Source of the DNA: Mugil cephalus
Lineage: Eukaryota > Chordata > Actinopteri > Mugiliformes > Mugilidae
Direction: 5' to 3'
NCBI RefSeq assembly: GCF_022458985.1
Contig: NC_061783.1
Location: 2,448,413 to 2,512,412 of the forward strand
DNA: 64,000 nucleotides
The position numbers and the translations under genes are program-made. Position 1 is the first letter of the stretch. Each line of letters begins with the position of its first letter. The notes beneath the pieces were generated by a model that saw nothing but the letters and a program-made list of their open reading frames with translations, was not told where the DNA came from and searched no databases. This document shows, piece after piece, positions 51,601 to 63,644 of this stretch.

Positions 51601-54600
51601 TGCTGTCAAGGTTTCTCCTCAGGGAATCATCTTGTATGACATCTCGAGCAATAAAGTCCTGGAAAATGTCTCCATATACAGGTACGTATACAGGAACATG
51701 GCTTAAGTATCCTGTGTGTCCTCCTCTAACCTGTCACCCCTGGCCTGCAGAATATCCTACTGCACGGTGGACAAACTGCATGATAAAGTGTTTGCTTATA
51801 TTGCCCAAAACACCCTCAATGGGACCCTGGAGTGCCACGCCTACCTCTGCTCCAAGAGGAAAGTGGTGAGTTTAGAGTGTTGTTGTTGTGTTTGCTTTTT
51901 CATTTAAAAGGTGGTTTTAGGGGATGTAAACCTGTCTGTGTTTGAGCAAACAGTCTGTTTTGGCTATAATTTCCCTTACCTACCAGCCATCACTTATCCC
52001 TTAACTTTTCTCTGTGACCCCATAGCTCTTCCTTCACCTCACCTCCCATCTTTATGTAGAAACCTTAGAAGGCCTCATCCTGTCATCAAGGGCACTCCTC
52101 TTCTCATTTTCTCATTTACCTGCTTCCACTCTACTGTGTACTTACTCTTAGCAAGGCTATATAAATACTTCTTTTGAACACTTTCTGTCCTCTACTGCTG
52201 CTCTTCAGTCCCAGCATGAACAACTTTGACATCATTCAGATAAACAGTTGTGCTCATAAGTTTACATGCCCTGGCAGAATCTATGATTCTTTGACCATTT
52301 TCCAGAGAATATGAATGGTAACACAAAAACATTTTTTTTGCACTCATGCTTAGTGGTTGGGTAAAACCATTTATTGTCAAACGACTGTGTTTTCTCTTTT
52401 CAAATCATAATGACAACAGAAGCTACCCAAATGACCCTGATCAAAAGTTGACATACCCTGGTTATTTTGGCCTGATAACATGCACAGAAGTTGACACAAA
52501 TGGGTTTGAATGGCTACTAAAGGTAACATCCTCACCTGTGATCTGTTTGCTTGTAATCAGTTTCATTCAGCCACTGACGTTTCTGGATTCTGAGTCATGG
52601 GGAAAGCAAAAGAATTGTCAACAGATGTACGGGAAAAGGTAGTTGAACTGTATAAAACAGGAAATGGACACAAAAAGATGTCCAAGGAATAGGTAATGCC
52701 AGTCAGCAGTGTTCAAACTGTGATTAACAAATGGAAAATCAGGGGCTCTGTTAAAACCAAACCACAGTCAGGTAGACCAGCAAAAATTTCAGCCACAACT
52801 ACCAGGAAAATTGTTCGGGACGCAAAGAAAAACCCACAAATAGCATCAGCTGAAATACAGGACTCTGAAAACCAGCGGTGTGGCTGTTTCAAGATGCACA
52901 ATAAGGAGGCACTTGAAGAAAAATGGGCTGCATGGTCGAGTTGCCAGAAGAAAGCCATTACTGCACAAATGCCACAAAGTATCTCGCCTACAATACGCCA
53001 AACAGCACAGAGACAAGCCCCAAAACTTCTGGAACAAGGTAACTTGGAGTGATGAGACCAAAATTTAACTTTTTGGCCACAACCATAAAAGTTACATTTG
53101 GAAAGGTGTCAACAAGGCCTATGATGAAAGGAACACCATTCATACTGTAAAGCACGGAGGTGGACTGCTGATGTTTTGGGGATGTGTGAGCTACAAAGGC
53201 ACAGGAAACTTGGTCAAAGTTGAAGGGAAGATGAATGCAGCACGTTATCAGCAAATACTGGAGGCAAATTTGCACTTATCAGCCTGAAAACTGCGCATGG
53301 GACATTCCAACATGACAACGATCCAAAACACAAGGCCAAGTCGACCTGTCATTGGTGACAGCAGAACAAAGTGAAGGTTCAGGAGTGATCATCTCAGTCT
53401 CCTGACCTCAATATCTCTGAGATCTCTTGATCGCTTGAGATCTCTGGGGAGATCTCAAGCGCACAGTTCATGCAAGACAGCCCAGAAATTTACAGGAACT
53501 GGAGGCTTTTTGCCAAGAAGAATGGGCAGCTTTACCATCTGAGAAAATAAAGAGCCTCATCCACAACTACCACAGAAGCCTTCAAGCTGTCACTGATGTT
53601 AGATGGGGCCATACATGGTATTAAGAACTGTGGTATATAAACATTTAATCAGGGTCATTGGGATATTTTTTGCTGTCATTATGATTTAAAAATAGAAAAC
53701 ACAGTTGTTTATTAATAAATAGCTTCACCGCAACCACTAAGCACGAGTGGAAAAAATGTTTTTGTGTTATCATTCATATTCTCTGAAAAAATGCAGAAAT
53801 TCTTGGTATGTAAACTTTTGAGCACAACTGTATGTTGAAAATACTGACTGTCTGAACACACCATATCCTCCGTCTCTGCCATTTGAAGGCAAAAGAGCTA
53901 GTTCCAGTTAAAGTTAAAACAAATTTTACTTACTGCTGTTCTTTATTTTCTATAATTGAAAAGCATTAGTTGTGACTTGCTCACATGTTGGTGACTTGAA
54001 CCCTCGTACTTTAGTTGGATTTGTGGACGTTTGCTACAGTAAACTCTACTTAAATCTATTAAATTGTAATTTATGTGTTGAATAGAAAACAAAATTAAAT
54101 GGATGGATGCTGGTGCTGCTGGTCGTAATAATCAGAAATGAGCTTATTCTTTCATAAATCTTTTCCGGTTAGCCAGTACCACAAGGTCTAGTCTTACTGA
54201 ATGAATAGCATTATCTCAGTTAAACTGCGTTCATGGTAAATCATCTGTGTTACAGTAACTGGTCTTTGAGGACCACTTCAGGGAACCTCCTTAATCACAG
54301 ACACTGTTCATCTGCCCTTGGTTAAAATTGACTTTTGAATTGCTATCACAGTTCAAAAGCTATAGTCAACAGTGTTGCTGAGTTTGGTGACCTCTTATGC
54401 ACTGTTTTCAGCCATGATCTGTTACAATGCGTACTGTTCTCTTGTACTTCAGGCTCAGGCGGTGGCTTTGACCGTAGCCCAGGCCTTCACAGTAGCTTTT
54501 GAGCTCTGGCAAGTGGCAAAAGAAGGTACGCACAACAATCTGCTCCCTTCAAGTCCTGGAAATGACACCACCATCTCACACACACACACACATCAATCCC

Positions 54601-57448
54601 CATCTATGTAGGGATGTTTCATCAGCATCTGAAATTGCTCTAAATCGACCTTGGTTCACCAAGGATGTTGATATCTGCTGAACAGTTGCAGAAAACAGGC
54701 CTTGACTTGCTTTTGTTGTGTCTCTTTTTTTTTGTAGAGAAAGGGAAGAGAGTGAAGTCGGGTTCGGCTGGAGAGGCCAGCAGCAGCTCCCATTCAGAGA
54801 GATCGAACAGCTTCGGGAGTCTGAAAGGAACAGGTGAAAAAGCACACATGCTGTGGTCTGAACTGTGTAGAAATTGTAGGCACATTACTATCATGTTTTA
54901 TTTATTTGATTTTTGCAATTTATAACAAAATATATTCCATAAATACGATGATATTTTAATGCTCTGAACAAGAGCCCATTAAAATATATATTTGCCCAAC
55001 ATGGAATTCTCTTACATTTTATCAGCTCAAAATCTCTTTACAGTTGTGTACCCTTGTGTAACATTGTGTTGCTGTATTTCCGTTGCAGGGACCAACATCA
55101 AAAACAGATGTTTTTTAATCACTCATTTGCTTGTTCACAGTACACAGAGATCTTTTAGTTCCTGGGACTAAAAGTTCCAATTACATGTTACCATCATACA
55201 TTATCAATTGACTGACCCTCCCTTTCATCCCAACTAGATGCTGCCACAGACAACCTATTGGACATTGAAGACAGTGTGAATGTTGTAGTGGAGACCAATG
55301 GGAATGTAGGAGAGGATCATCTGGACAACCACAGGCCCTCAGAGGCTGATAACAATCCTGCCTGGGTATAGTCTACTGTTTCTCTTCTGGCTTTGGCTCT
55401 GATTTGAACAAATTGACAAATGAGATAGTTTAAAATTTTTATTCAACTGAAGTCCTAATGATTTCAAGGGTCAGAGCTGGAAAAAGCTATGAAAAACCTT
55501 GTCATATGTGAAGTGTCTATCAGACTTTACCACACATACATTTGTATAGAAATGTATATCTTTTTTCTTGGGTGTATATTAAGCTTTGGTGCTTTTTCTT
55601 CCAGGAAATGGAAGATGGTTTGGATGAAGCCTTCTCCAGGTGAGATGTGTGTGATGAATATGTTAAATAATGTAAAATTCATTTGAGTTGATTCTGCTTT
55701 CAGTATTCCGTAGTTCATTTTCAAACAGCTTGGCTTTACAGTGCCACCTACTGATGATTTCTGTGTACTGCCGAACACAAACCCTCTAAAAAACCCTCTC
55801 TGATTATGTAGAAACTGAGGAAAAGCAAAGATAATCTACACAATCAGAAATTATTTGAACTTTAAACTGTCCTCAATGTCCTGCTGTGTGTTTGTGTCCC
55901 CAGCTGTGCTCTGGGCAGCTATGGTTCATTTCCAGGTAAAGTTGAGCACTACTGTTAACAGCCTCACTTAGTGTGGTAGTCCTAATTACTAACCTAACAT
56001 CAGCTCATTCCATTCAATCACTGCAAATCCAATAACACCGTTTATAGGCCAGTAATGTCAGTAAGTAGTGTGGAGTAGATTCCCCCCTCTTCGGCTCCCT
56101 GATGGATTCATTGTCAGGTTTGAAAGCCTGGTTCAAAGTATTGAGTTTCAGTTAAAGCGAAATGTGTTTTCATTCTTGGAAGTGTTTTTCTCCAGTAACA
56201 TACATAGCTTGTGTTTGTCTGAATGGACCGCAGCACTGGATTAATGTGTCCTGACAGAGTGTCAGGACACATGAGTGTTTGTGGTACTGGTGTGAAAGTG
56301 GAGCAGTGGGTCAGTTAAACTCCGTGACGGATCAACACCATTTATCCCAGGGTTCACAAGAACTGAATGTCTTGAAATAATCCTGCAGACCTTCAGTCGG
56401 ACTTTGTGTACATAGTTATAATTCTGAGAGAGAAGGATGTTTGCAGCCGGAGGGACCCAAATTAGAGCAGATTGAGGTTTTAGTTATATAAACTAGTCTG
56501 GGATGCGGATCTGCAATGAAGGTAGCATTATAACCAGGAGCTGACCTAAAACTAAATGGCAGCAGAATGAGGAACTGCTTTTCAGGTTAATAATCCATAG
56601 GAGGTGGGTAGGAAATATGGCAAGAGTCAAAGACTTATTATACTGCCCAATACTACTTACATGAGCTAGTGAGCTTTCTGACTCCATTCTCCCTCCCTTA
56701 CAGCTCTAATGCTGAAATGTTTGCAGAAATATCATGAATCAGTCACTCATGAATGAACTTGCGGGCTTGTTTATCCTGAGCCCTTTTCTGTTTCCAAGAA
56801 AAGTTTAGTTTTATTTCATTGAAAAACCTCTGCTCATCCAAGGGTAACTCTCATGTCCAAAATTTCCCAATCAAAGAAAATGCTTGAAAAATGCTCAAAC
56901 CATTAGTAGATGTATCCTTGCATTTGTGCTTGTGTTTTCAAAGCCTGATTTATTGCACTGGTCTGTGCTGCAGAAGTCTAGGTGTTTCCAAAATAATAAA
57001 AAAAAAACTCAATAATAATAAACCACATTATAACTTTTCGTTTGAATCTGCCTTAAGCACTTGCATATAAAAGGTGTTTTAATCAGACCCAAACACTCTT
57101 TCATTCAGCATTTGCAATCTTTGCTACAAACAGCATCAGCTTTCTAGGAACTGAAACATAAATTCAGTTGTAAATTTGTGGTAAAGCAGTGAGAGACAGT
57201 CAAACATTGCTGCTTGTTGGATTAGTTGACAGAAAGAAGGATTTGAGCTCTGTCTTGCACAGTTGACATTTTTTCAAATCTTTTTTCTTGTCTGTCTCCT
57301 CAGACTGGCAGTGTCACGTACTAACCCCCAGGTCCTGGACATTGGGGTGACGCCCCAAGACTGGCTCTCTGAACCTGACTGGGACAGCACCAATGGAAAC
57401 CCTCCCAGTGGATTCAGCCCTTTAGGCAGTGACATCCTGGGCTTCTGA
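42674..57448 (+). CDS. ldlrap1: LDL receptor adaptor protein 1 (ARH)
   Basis: A clathrin adaptor that links the NPxY tail of the LDL receptor to clathrin and AP-2 during uptake. Nine exons join in frame: 42674-42758, 50067-50209, 51569-51681, 51751-51865, 54453-54525, 54738-54833, 55238-55365, 55605-55639 and 57304-57448, giving 310 residues (human 308). The first exon gives MDALKSAGRAIIRSPSMAKQ. The PTB domain (about residues 44-175) shows LPENWTDTRETIVEG, LGMTLVDQPKGEELSAAA, KVSPQGIILYD, SIYRISYCTVDKLHDKVFAY and TVAQAFTVAFELWQVAKE. A clathrin box LLDIE is at 215-219. The AP-2 beta-appendage helix DGLDEAFSRLAVSR has Phe261, Leu264 and Arg268 in place. Intron 1 is 7.3 kb; the penultimate coding exon is only 35 bp. 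No break was found. Confidence 0.96.
44589..44690. repeat. hAT-type repeat fragment in ldlrap1 intron 1
   Basis: It begins GCAGGGGTGTCAAACATGCA, then GTGGGCCAAGACCTG. AGGGGTGTCAAAC is the common end of an abundant vertebrate hAT repeat. The opposite end was not found. Confidence 0.5.
44988..45598. mobile_element. MITE family A, copy 3
   Basis: Same orientation as copy 1. The left end is CAGTGCGCTTACATGCATGT, the right end CTGCATGTAAACGCACTG. The interior aligns by eye with copy 1 through ATTATCCGATTGAGACACCC, CGCTGGCGTGTGACCC and TATCGCCACCTAGTGTGGAG. No clear target duplication (ATG versus ACC). An A run sits at about 45009-45023. It lies in ldlrap1 intron 1. Confidence 0.8.
45600..50066 (+). 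other. Remainder of ldlrap1 intron 1
   Basis: No coding exon or RNA gene recognised. It holds short T and A runs and unique AT-rich sequence. It ends at the acceptor CTGCAG before 50067. Confidence 0.5.
52597..53624 (+). pseudogene. Tc1-like transposase pseudogene
   Basis: Starts MGKAKELSTDVREKVVELYK, the usual N-terminal helix-turn-helix region, and meets a stop after 31 codons. Later frames show SVQTVINKWKIRGSVKTKP and SGRPAKISATTTRKIVRDAK, then a frame change. WSDETK (first catalytic Asp) and QHDNDPKHKAK (second) are present, with stops and shifts between them. The region of the third catalytic residue is disrupted by a 30-nt perfect hairpin (53432-53461). The copy cannot encode active transposase. 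Confidence 0.9.
53432..53461. repeat. Perfect 13-bp hairpin inside the Tc1 transposase pseudogene
   Basis: Arms CGCTTGAGATCTC and GAGATCTCAAGCG flank a TGGG loop. The right arm is native transposase sequence; the left arm appears to be an inverted copy of it. Confidence 0.85.
55799..55848. repeat. Imperfect hairpin in ldlrap1 intron 8
   Basis: TCTGATTATGTAGA (55799-55812) and TCTACACAATCAGA (55835-55848) are inverted matches at 13 of 14 positions around a 22-nt loop. Confidence 0.6.
55904..55935 (+). other. ldlrap1: Candidate alternative microexon in ldlrap1 intron 8
   Basis: A 32-nt segment is bounded by TTTGTGTCCCCAG and by GTAAAG. If included after the 35-nt exon it would read S-CALGSYGSFP and shift the frame of the last exon to an early stop, replacing LAVSR of the AP-2 motif. 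Predicted from splice signals only. Confidence 0.3.
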
Positions 57449-58545
57449 CCAGCACCGCACAACGTGCAGAGACGACAACTAAGTTAACGTGACATCAGTG
57501 CATATTTATGATGAGGCTACAGCAAGTCCAGAAGGGAATAAGTGTGGACCTGTGAAGTGAGATATAGTATTCGCCTCTTGTTGTTGCACTCCTCAGATGA
57601 ACAGTTGATTCTCCTTGTGGAAATGGCACATGCTGCTGTCCCCACGCACCAAAGCAATAATAACATCCTTTAATGTTACGACACTGCACATATTAGTACT
57701 AACTTGTGTTCACCAGGTCATCTCCTGTCACCATTCGTTGTGCTTTGTTTACTCAAACTCCTGTGTTTCCGTAGTTTGTCGCCATAATCAGAGTTTTGTT
57801 GTATGTTTAGTTATAATTTATAGTACATAATTATTTTTTTATGGATGAAATAGGACTTCATTTGAACTGATGAACAGGCCTTAATAACAGCAGGACAATC
57901 AGCAGTGCTCTACCTTCAAGATACAAAAACAAAAACACTAAATAATTAACTTAAGTACATCATCAGCGGATTTAATTTCAGAGGAGTTGGCCTCCCTCTG
58001 CCTTGAATGCAAACTGAAGATTGTTTTATGTTCTGTTGTGTTATATATTTTGTCTGAAAATCTATGTACTGGTTGTATTTATGTGAAATATTCCAGTGGC
58101 TCATTCAAGACACGCAGCAGTTTAATAGTGTTTTCTTAAAATTAAGCCTAAACGTGTTCAAAATGGGGCCACTTCTTTGTATAATCCTACCAGCATTGTA
58201 TAGAATTAAAAAACATTCACGAATACAAAATGTTATGTTTGTGTCCTTACTGAGATGAGAGCCAGCAGTCATAATCCTGGGTGAAGTTAACATGGACCAT
58301 TTGTTAAACCGTTTTGAAGCTAAATTACTGCATGTTTGCACTGTGCCTTTTAGCCCTTAACATGAACACTTCATATCAACGTTCTTCCTGCTGTTGTTAG
58401 CCTTTTTCTCTGATGAGTCCCAACTGTTTTAGAGGCACAAGGGAGATCTACACATCTATGTATCGATGCATCCGATCTATCAACCAACCAATAACACCAA
58501 CATTGTGTACATTCCCATGTACACAAAATAAAGCATTATCAAAAT
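57449..58545 (+). other. ldlrap1: ldlrap1 3' UTR (probable)
   Basis: It runs from the stop codon to AATAAA at 58527-58532 with no other gene. The length of about 1.1 kb is ordinary. Confidence 0.55.
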
Positions 58546-61500
58546 TTTGTAAGGGCAGTAAAAGCTCAACTACTGCTGACATGGACAACAGTTGAATTAA
58601 TTTCGTATGGAATCAGACTGAGCTGGTGCATCAAATTAAAACAGAGTGAGCCACTGTTGTTTCTTATTTGTGGACAGTTGCTGCTCGTTACTACATCAGT
58701 GGTCTGAGTTTCCAATCTTAAGTCCCAAGTTTAAGGTTACAGCTTGATTTGTTACCTCTTATACAATGATAATATTTATTTTACTTATTTGGAGCTGACA
58801 TATCACTGCGGGCTAAATGAAGGATTATTTTCTTGTAAAAAGAACGTACAGTTTGTGTGTACCACCAGCAGGGGGCATCCCTGTCTTGGTCGATAAAGTG
58901 AAGGCCACACAGTGTAGTTGAGAAGTGTTAAACACTATTTGATGCTGGTCACATCTCGAGCTCTGGACCAAGACAGTAATTTGTAGTCTTGCACTGCCAG
59001 ACGATGATGTTACAACATGTCTAATTTCGTCTAATAAGCCCGTCCTCTTCCTCCTCTGTTGTCCTGAATTCAAAGTGACAGCCGAGGTCAATAAATGCGA
59101 CTTTATTAGCACTAAGAGATTTGTCATAAGGAGAGAAGGATGCTTTTTGTCAGACTGATCTATAAACCACCAGCACGAGGGCAGGAAGGCAGCAGACGAG
59201 GACGTCGGCACTAAAACCTCGGCCTGTCTGGCTTCCTCCACGCAGACATGAACACACATGCACACACGTTCCGCGCCACGTTCCGGATTCAACCAATGGT
59301 CATGAACACGACTCTGGAGGGCTGAAAGTCACGCGGTTTCCCCTCTTTCTATCTCTAACAGGCTCTGGCTCAGTGAAGCGGGGGCTTTTTTACAATTCGT
59401 CCCGACAAGCTTACTTAACCACCTGCATTATTTAACAGTCTTTCCTCAAAGGGAGCTCCAGCTCTCCGTCTCCACTCTGTGTAAGTTTAATGAAGGCATG
59501 CACAGCGGGGAGACAGCCAGAGCCTGTCAGAAAAGGGACAGATACTATAGGCATGTGTACACGCCTGAAAGGCAGTAAGTGCCATTAAGTCTTTGGGAAA
59601 CAAGGTCAAGTGGCAGAGGGTGGCCACTAAGTGTGGATTCAAGTCTTGAATTCGCTGCTTTGCCTTTTTGTGTTGATAGAACTGTTTGTCACTGAACAAC
59701 ACCACTCTGAAAACATGTTAAAGGAAGTACTTATGTAACAATCAGACACCTTCAAAAGTAGTATTCCTTCTAACCTAGGACAGCCAGGACAAGGACATCT
59801 GTCTATAATTAAATGAATTGTTTAATTATAGAAATACCACAGTTAGAACTGGTACCTAGTAACATCATGTGCGTGAAGGTTGTCAGTCATCCAGGTTAAA
59901 CACGGGCAACTGGACTTGCAGGGTTTCTCTAAATGTCTGGTGGGGAGTTGGAATTTAATTAGGAACATAACTAGGATCTAACTTGAGTTTCACTTCTTTA
60001 GAACTGAAGAAGCTACTTGAAAGAAACTACAAGTCCTGCTGTCCTTGTTGTTTCTGCGTGTTTTTTGGATAGTATTGCCTACTGACAACCGGGAAAACAA
60101 CTGCTCTGGTTTTCGTTTTTTTCAACATGTATTAAAATCTACTCTGCTTCTCATCTATCAAGGTTTACAAAGAGGAAAACAGTAAATGCATGAATAAAAG
60201 AAAAAAAGAATGCCTAGTGCAATGTCACTCAAACGTAGACAGCAGAGTGACACTACTGAAGGGACTGTAAAGCTAGTGTAGAGAATGTATACAAGTATTT
60301 TTGCGGTACACCCAATAGCAGATACATTTATGGAACAAAAAAGAAGTTATTCAAGTGATCACTGAGTACCCTTACAGGATGTATTCGGAGGTAGTTTAGT
60401 TTAGGCGGTAGCCCCAGATGTCATACAATTCACCAAGTTCATGTTTAAGACTACAAGTGAACTTTTCTGATGCCAGACATGAGGATAACTCTTTAAGCCA
60501 ATGACTAATAGGAGGCCATGATGATTATAAATTTGATTTCATGCGGTTTTAGGTAAAGCTTTTCAGGGTAGAGGCCTAGGATACAGAAATTGGGAAAGAT
60601 AGGAATAGGTATGGGAATTATTTTGGAGATTCTATGTATTATTTCTTTCCAAATGTGTCTGGAATGAATTTTTCAGTTTTACTGTGTTCGTCCACTTCTT
60701 CCAGAGGTGACGAAACCTAAGCACTAGCACCTCTAATGCTCAAACTATGTTAATCCATCAGATTTAGAGGTGACAGTAAGTAGTTGTGTGTGTGTTTTTT
60801 TTTTCTCCTTTTAAGACTTAGTGAAGCTAGCACTTGCCCTCCAGCAGCCTTCAGCCTGTAAGCTACGGAAATAAAACCGTGGCACACAAGCAGGAGGTGC
60901 TGTGCTGTTGCGCGGAACTTGTCATGTAACTCTCCACCATATCTAACTATCTACTTAAGTGTGAAACTGTTCCTTTGTTCTTGTCCCGCACAGCGAACAC
61001 ACATCAGGGCAAAAAGACACTGAATGCAGAGCATCGGCATGAGCGTCAAGCAAACACTGACACTGATAGGAGTGTCTGGCTCTCACTCAGCAACAAAATC
61101 TCGTGGGTAAACAGACTTTGCAGCGGTCAGAGAGGGTGTGCAGCAGTTATGTCATAAACACAACTTCACTGGCGCGAGCTCTGGGTTATTCTGCAGCCCG
61201 AGACGAGCACTGCAGTAAAGCTAGCTCAGCATCGACACTGTGACAGAATAATCCACCAAGAGGATGTATCTAAAGAGATCAGTGCTCGTCTCCGTCCACG
61301 CATCTAATGAATTTGGAGAAATGCAAAATGCATTTCTCCTCTGTCTGGGTAGCGTCGGCTAGTGGACAGAGGTTTGGAATAATGTGTGTGTGCACTTTCA
61401 CGTCCTTGTCTTCAGCTCTGACACCCACGTCACACCAGGCTGACACCGTCCAAGCCCCCTGCCATCCACGGCAAGAAACCAACAGAAGTACTTGCATCAT

Positions 61501-62651
61501 TAGGCTCCATCGGCCCCCTCTGACAATCTGTGCAGTCATCATCTGCCGCCGCTGTTTACCTCATTCATTATAAGGCTAATATCGCCATTTTATTTGACAC
61601 ACCGCCATTAGCCTGTGTGTACGTGGGCCAAAGTACGTGAACACCTGCAGTCGTACACCCTCCGGAGCCTCTAATTTATGTTTTCGGTTCCACAGGATGC
61701 CCAGGTTTGTAGTAGCAGAGAGTGTGTGTATGTGTGTGTTCTGGCGGTTGTTACATTGATACACGGCGGCTGCAGATCCAGCCTCATAAAGCAGCCTTGA
61801 GTTTGAAGGCCTGGGCCACATCCATTGCAATCTAACCTTGTCACGCCCCATATGCCGGAGGCTAACTTCAGCCACCCACACCCTTCATTAGCATTCAGAG
61901 GAACAGCATCTGTTCTTACCGAGATCTGAAGCGAGTCTTTCATTACGCTCCCGTCCAGGGCCTGCGCCAAGTGTCACCTGCCTCATATGAACCATTTTAA
62001 TCTGACATTTTTGAACGATTTATAGTTTAATCGAGACGTCTCATAAAATGTCACATTTTTCCCAGAGCCCCAGCACCAGGGATTATGTCCTCCTGAGCAG
62101 GGGGAGCGACTGGCCTGGAGCTTCTGACCTTTTAGACTTTAACAATTTCATGAGTGTAATTTGGTTAATCACAACTGAGGCTCTGTCTGGTCAAAAAAAC
62201 TGAGCTGTTATACCTTTATTATCCCAGGTATATTTCTGTGTTTAAGAGATTTTGCAAACTGTGTGATAAACAGAAAACTTCGGATCAGGTGCGGATGCCA
62301 CTAGTAATAACTTACGTATGCTAAGTTGGTCACAGTAGACTGAAAAAAAATAAAAAATTAAAAAAAAAATAAGAAATTGAAAGAGCACACTATCCGGAAA
62401 TTCAGCGGGGCTGGTTAATCTGTCTTTTTTCTCATCCAGCCGAAAGAAACAAACAACGCAATTTAAAAAAAAAACAAAAAAAAAAAAAAAAAAACATTTA
62501 GATAGTTGAAGTCATCATTAACGCTGAGTGAAATGAGTGCAGTCACTGGTTTGGACATTTATCATATTTTACTTTTCAGCCTCCTGCCCATGCCAGCAGG
62601 CAATGGTGCATGTATATTAAGTGGCAACAGCTTACAGAAATGACATCTCAC

Positions 62652-62688
<37 letters not shown>

Positions 62689-63640
62689 TTTATTCAGCAC
62701 ATTGCCAGTATCTGGGAATGTTAGGCTTAATTAGTGACTTTGTTTCTTTCTGAAATAGAGCAGCGGGTTGCTGGAGCCTACCCCAGCTGTCATCGGGTGA
62801 GAGGCAGGGGGTTAGGGATAGTTAGGGTTATTCAAACATAAGGTTGCAGTTTGAATGATTTTTGAACAATTCAGAGGTTAAATTAGCTTTGTAAGCGCAG
62901 AAACGATGTCTGTTAAGCAGCACGAAACCAAACAGATGATATTTACTGAAGGCGTATGTGTCTTTTTAAGAAATGTGTAATGTCCACTTGAATATATTCA
63001 ACTCGACATTAAACATTTCATTAAAACTTTGTTGGAAGTTATCTTTCAGCCAGAGACAGACTAACTTTCAGCTTAGTGAAGATGTCACATGGACAGAGAA
63101 GTGAGGTCCAAAAACACACCCTGCAATGACCACTTGTGGCCTTGGGTGTCGCCACAGAGAGGGAACAAGATTTATTTTGTCTGAACACCCTAAAAACCAA
63201 AACATTTTCCATTTTTTTGGGCAGTCCAGCCTTAAAAAGCATCAGTTTGTAAATAGTCCAACCCTTTTAACAAAAAAGTGATTGATGAAGATCAGGTGAT
63301 ATGGCTGCTGAAAAGACAAAACTGGGCAAATGACACGTTTACTCTGTTTTTCCCTGGGTCAAAAATGACCCAGAATGTGTGACTGGTAAGATACATCGAC
63401 ACATCCGAAGCCTGTATTACAGCTTGTTGTTGTTTCTCATCTTATATTCATTTATATTAGGAGGACAAGAAGGAAATATTCACATTATAGAAACTGAAAC
63501 CAATATTGTTTTGACTTTTGGCTTCTATTATATTATTCCTCTTTGACTTATTCTTTTATCTGACTTGACTGGTCCTCACATTTCCATGTGTTTGCATTCA
63601 AAGGAGGAAGCACATCAATCAAGAAGACACAAAATGGTGC
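58546..63640. other. Intergenic stretch right of ldlrap1
   Basis: No gene could be recognised. Poly(A) at 62465-62494 and a 42-nt T run at 62654-62695 mark old retroposon tails or simple repeats. A block at about 61640-62000 has balanced composition and looks constrained; it includes a possible minus-strand exon near 61922-61978. A TGGGTCAAAAATGACCCA palindrome occurs near 63355. Confidence 0.4.
62654..62695. repeat. 42-nt T run
   Basis: Uninterrupted T on the plus strand; no element end was recognised next to it. Confidence 0.9.
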
Positions 63641-63644
63641 ATTG

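Larger units (their letters stand above)
52245..53830 (+). mobile_element. Tc1-like DNA transposon in ldlrap1 intron 4, defective
   Basis: The ends are CAGTTGTGCTCATAAGTTTA and its inverse TAAACTTTTGAGCACAACTG, followed by TA on the right. The left flank reads AA instead of TA, probably by mutation. Terminal inverted repeats extend about 200 bp and contain inner direct repeats (GATCAAAAGTTGACATACCC near 52440; a match with TAATCAGGGTCATTGGGAT near 53650), the IR/DR arrangement of some fish Tc1 elements. About 1.59 kb in total. Confidence 0.92.

Noticed and set aside
58825-59292. 155-residue minus-strand open frame
   Set aside because: No family resemblance. It contains VCMCVHVCV from CA-rich sequence.
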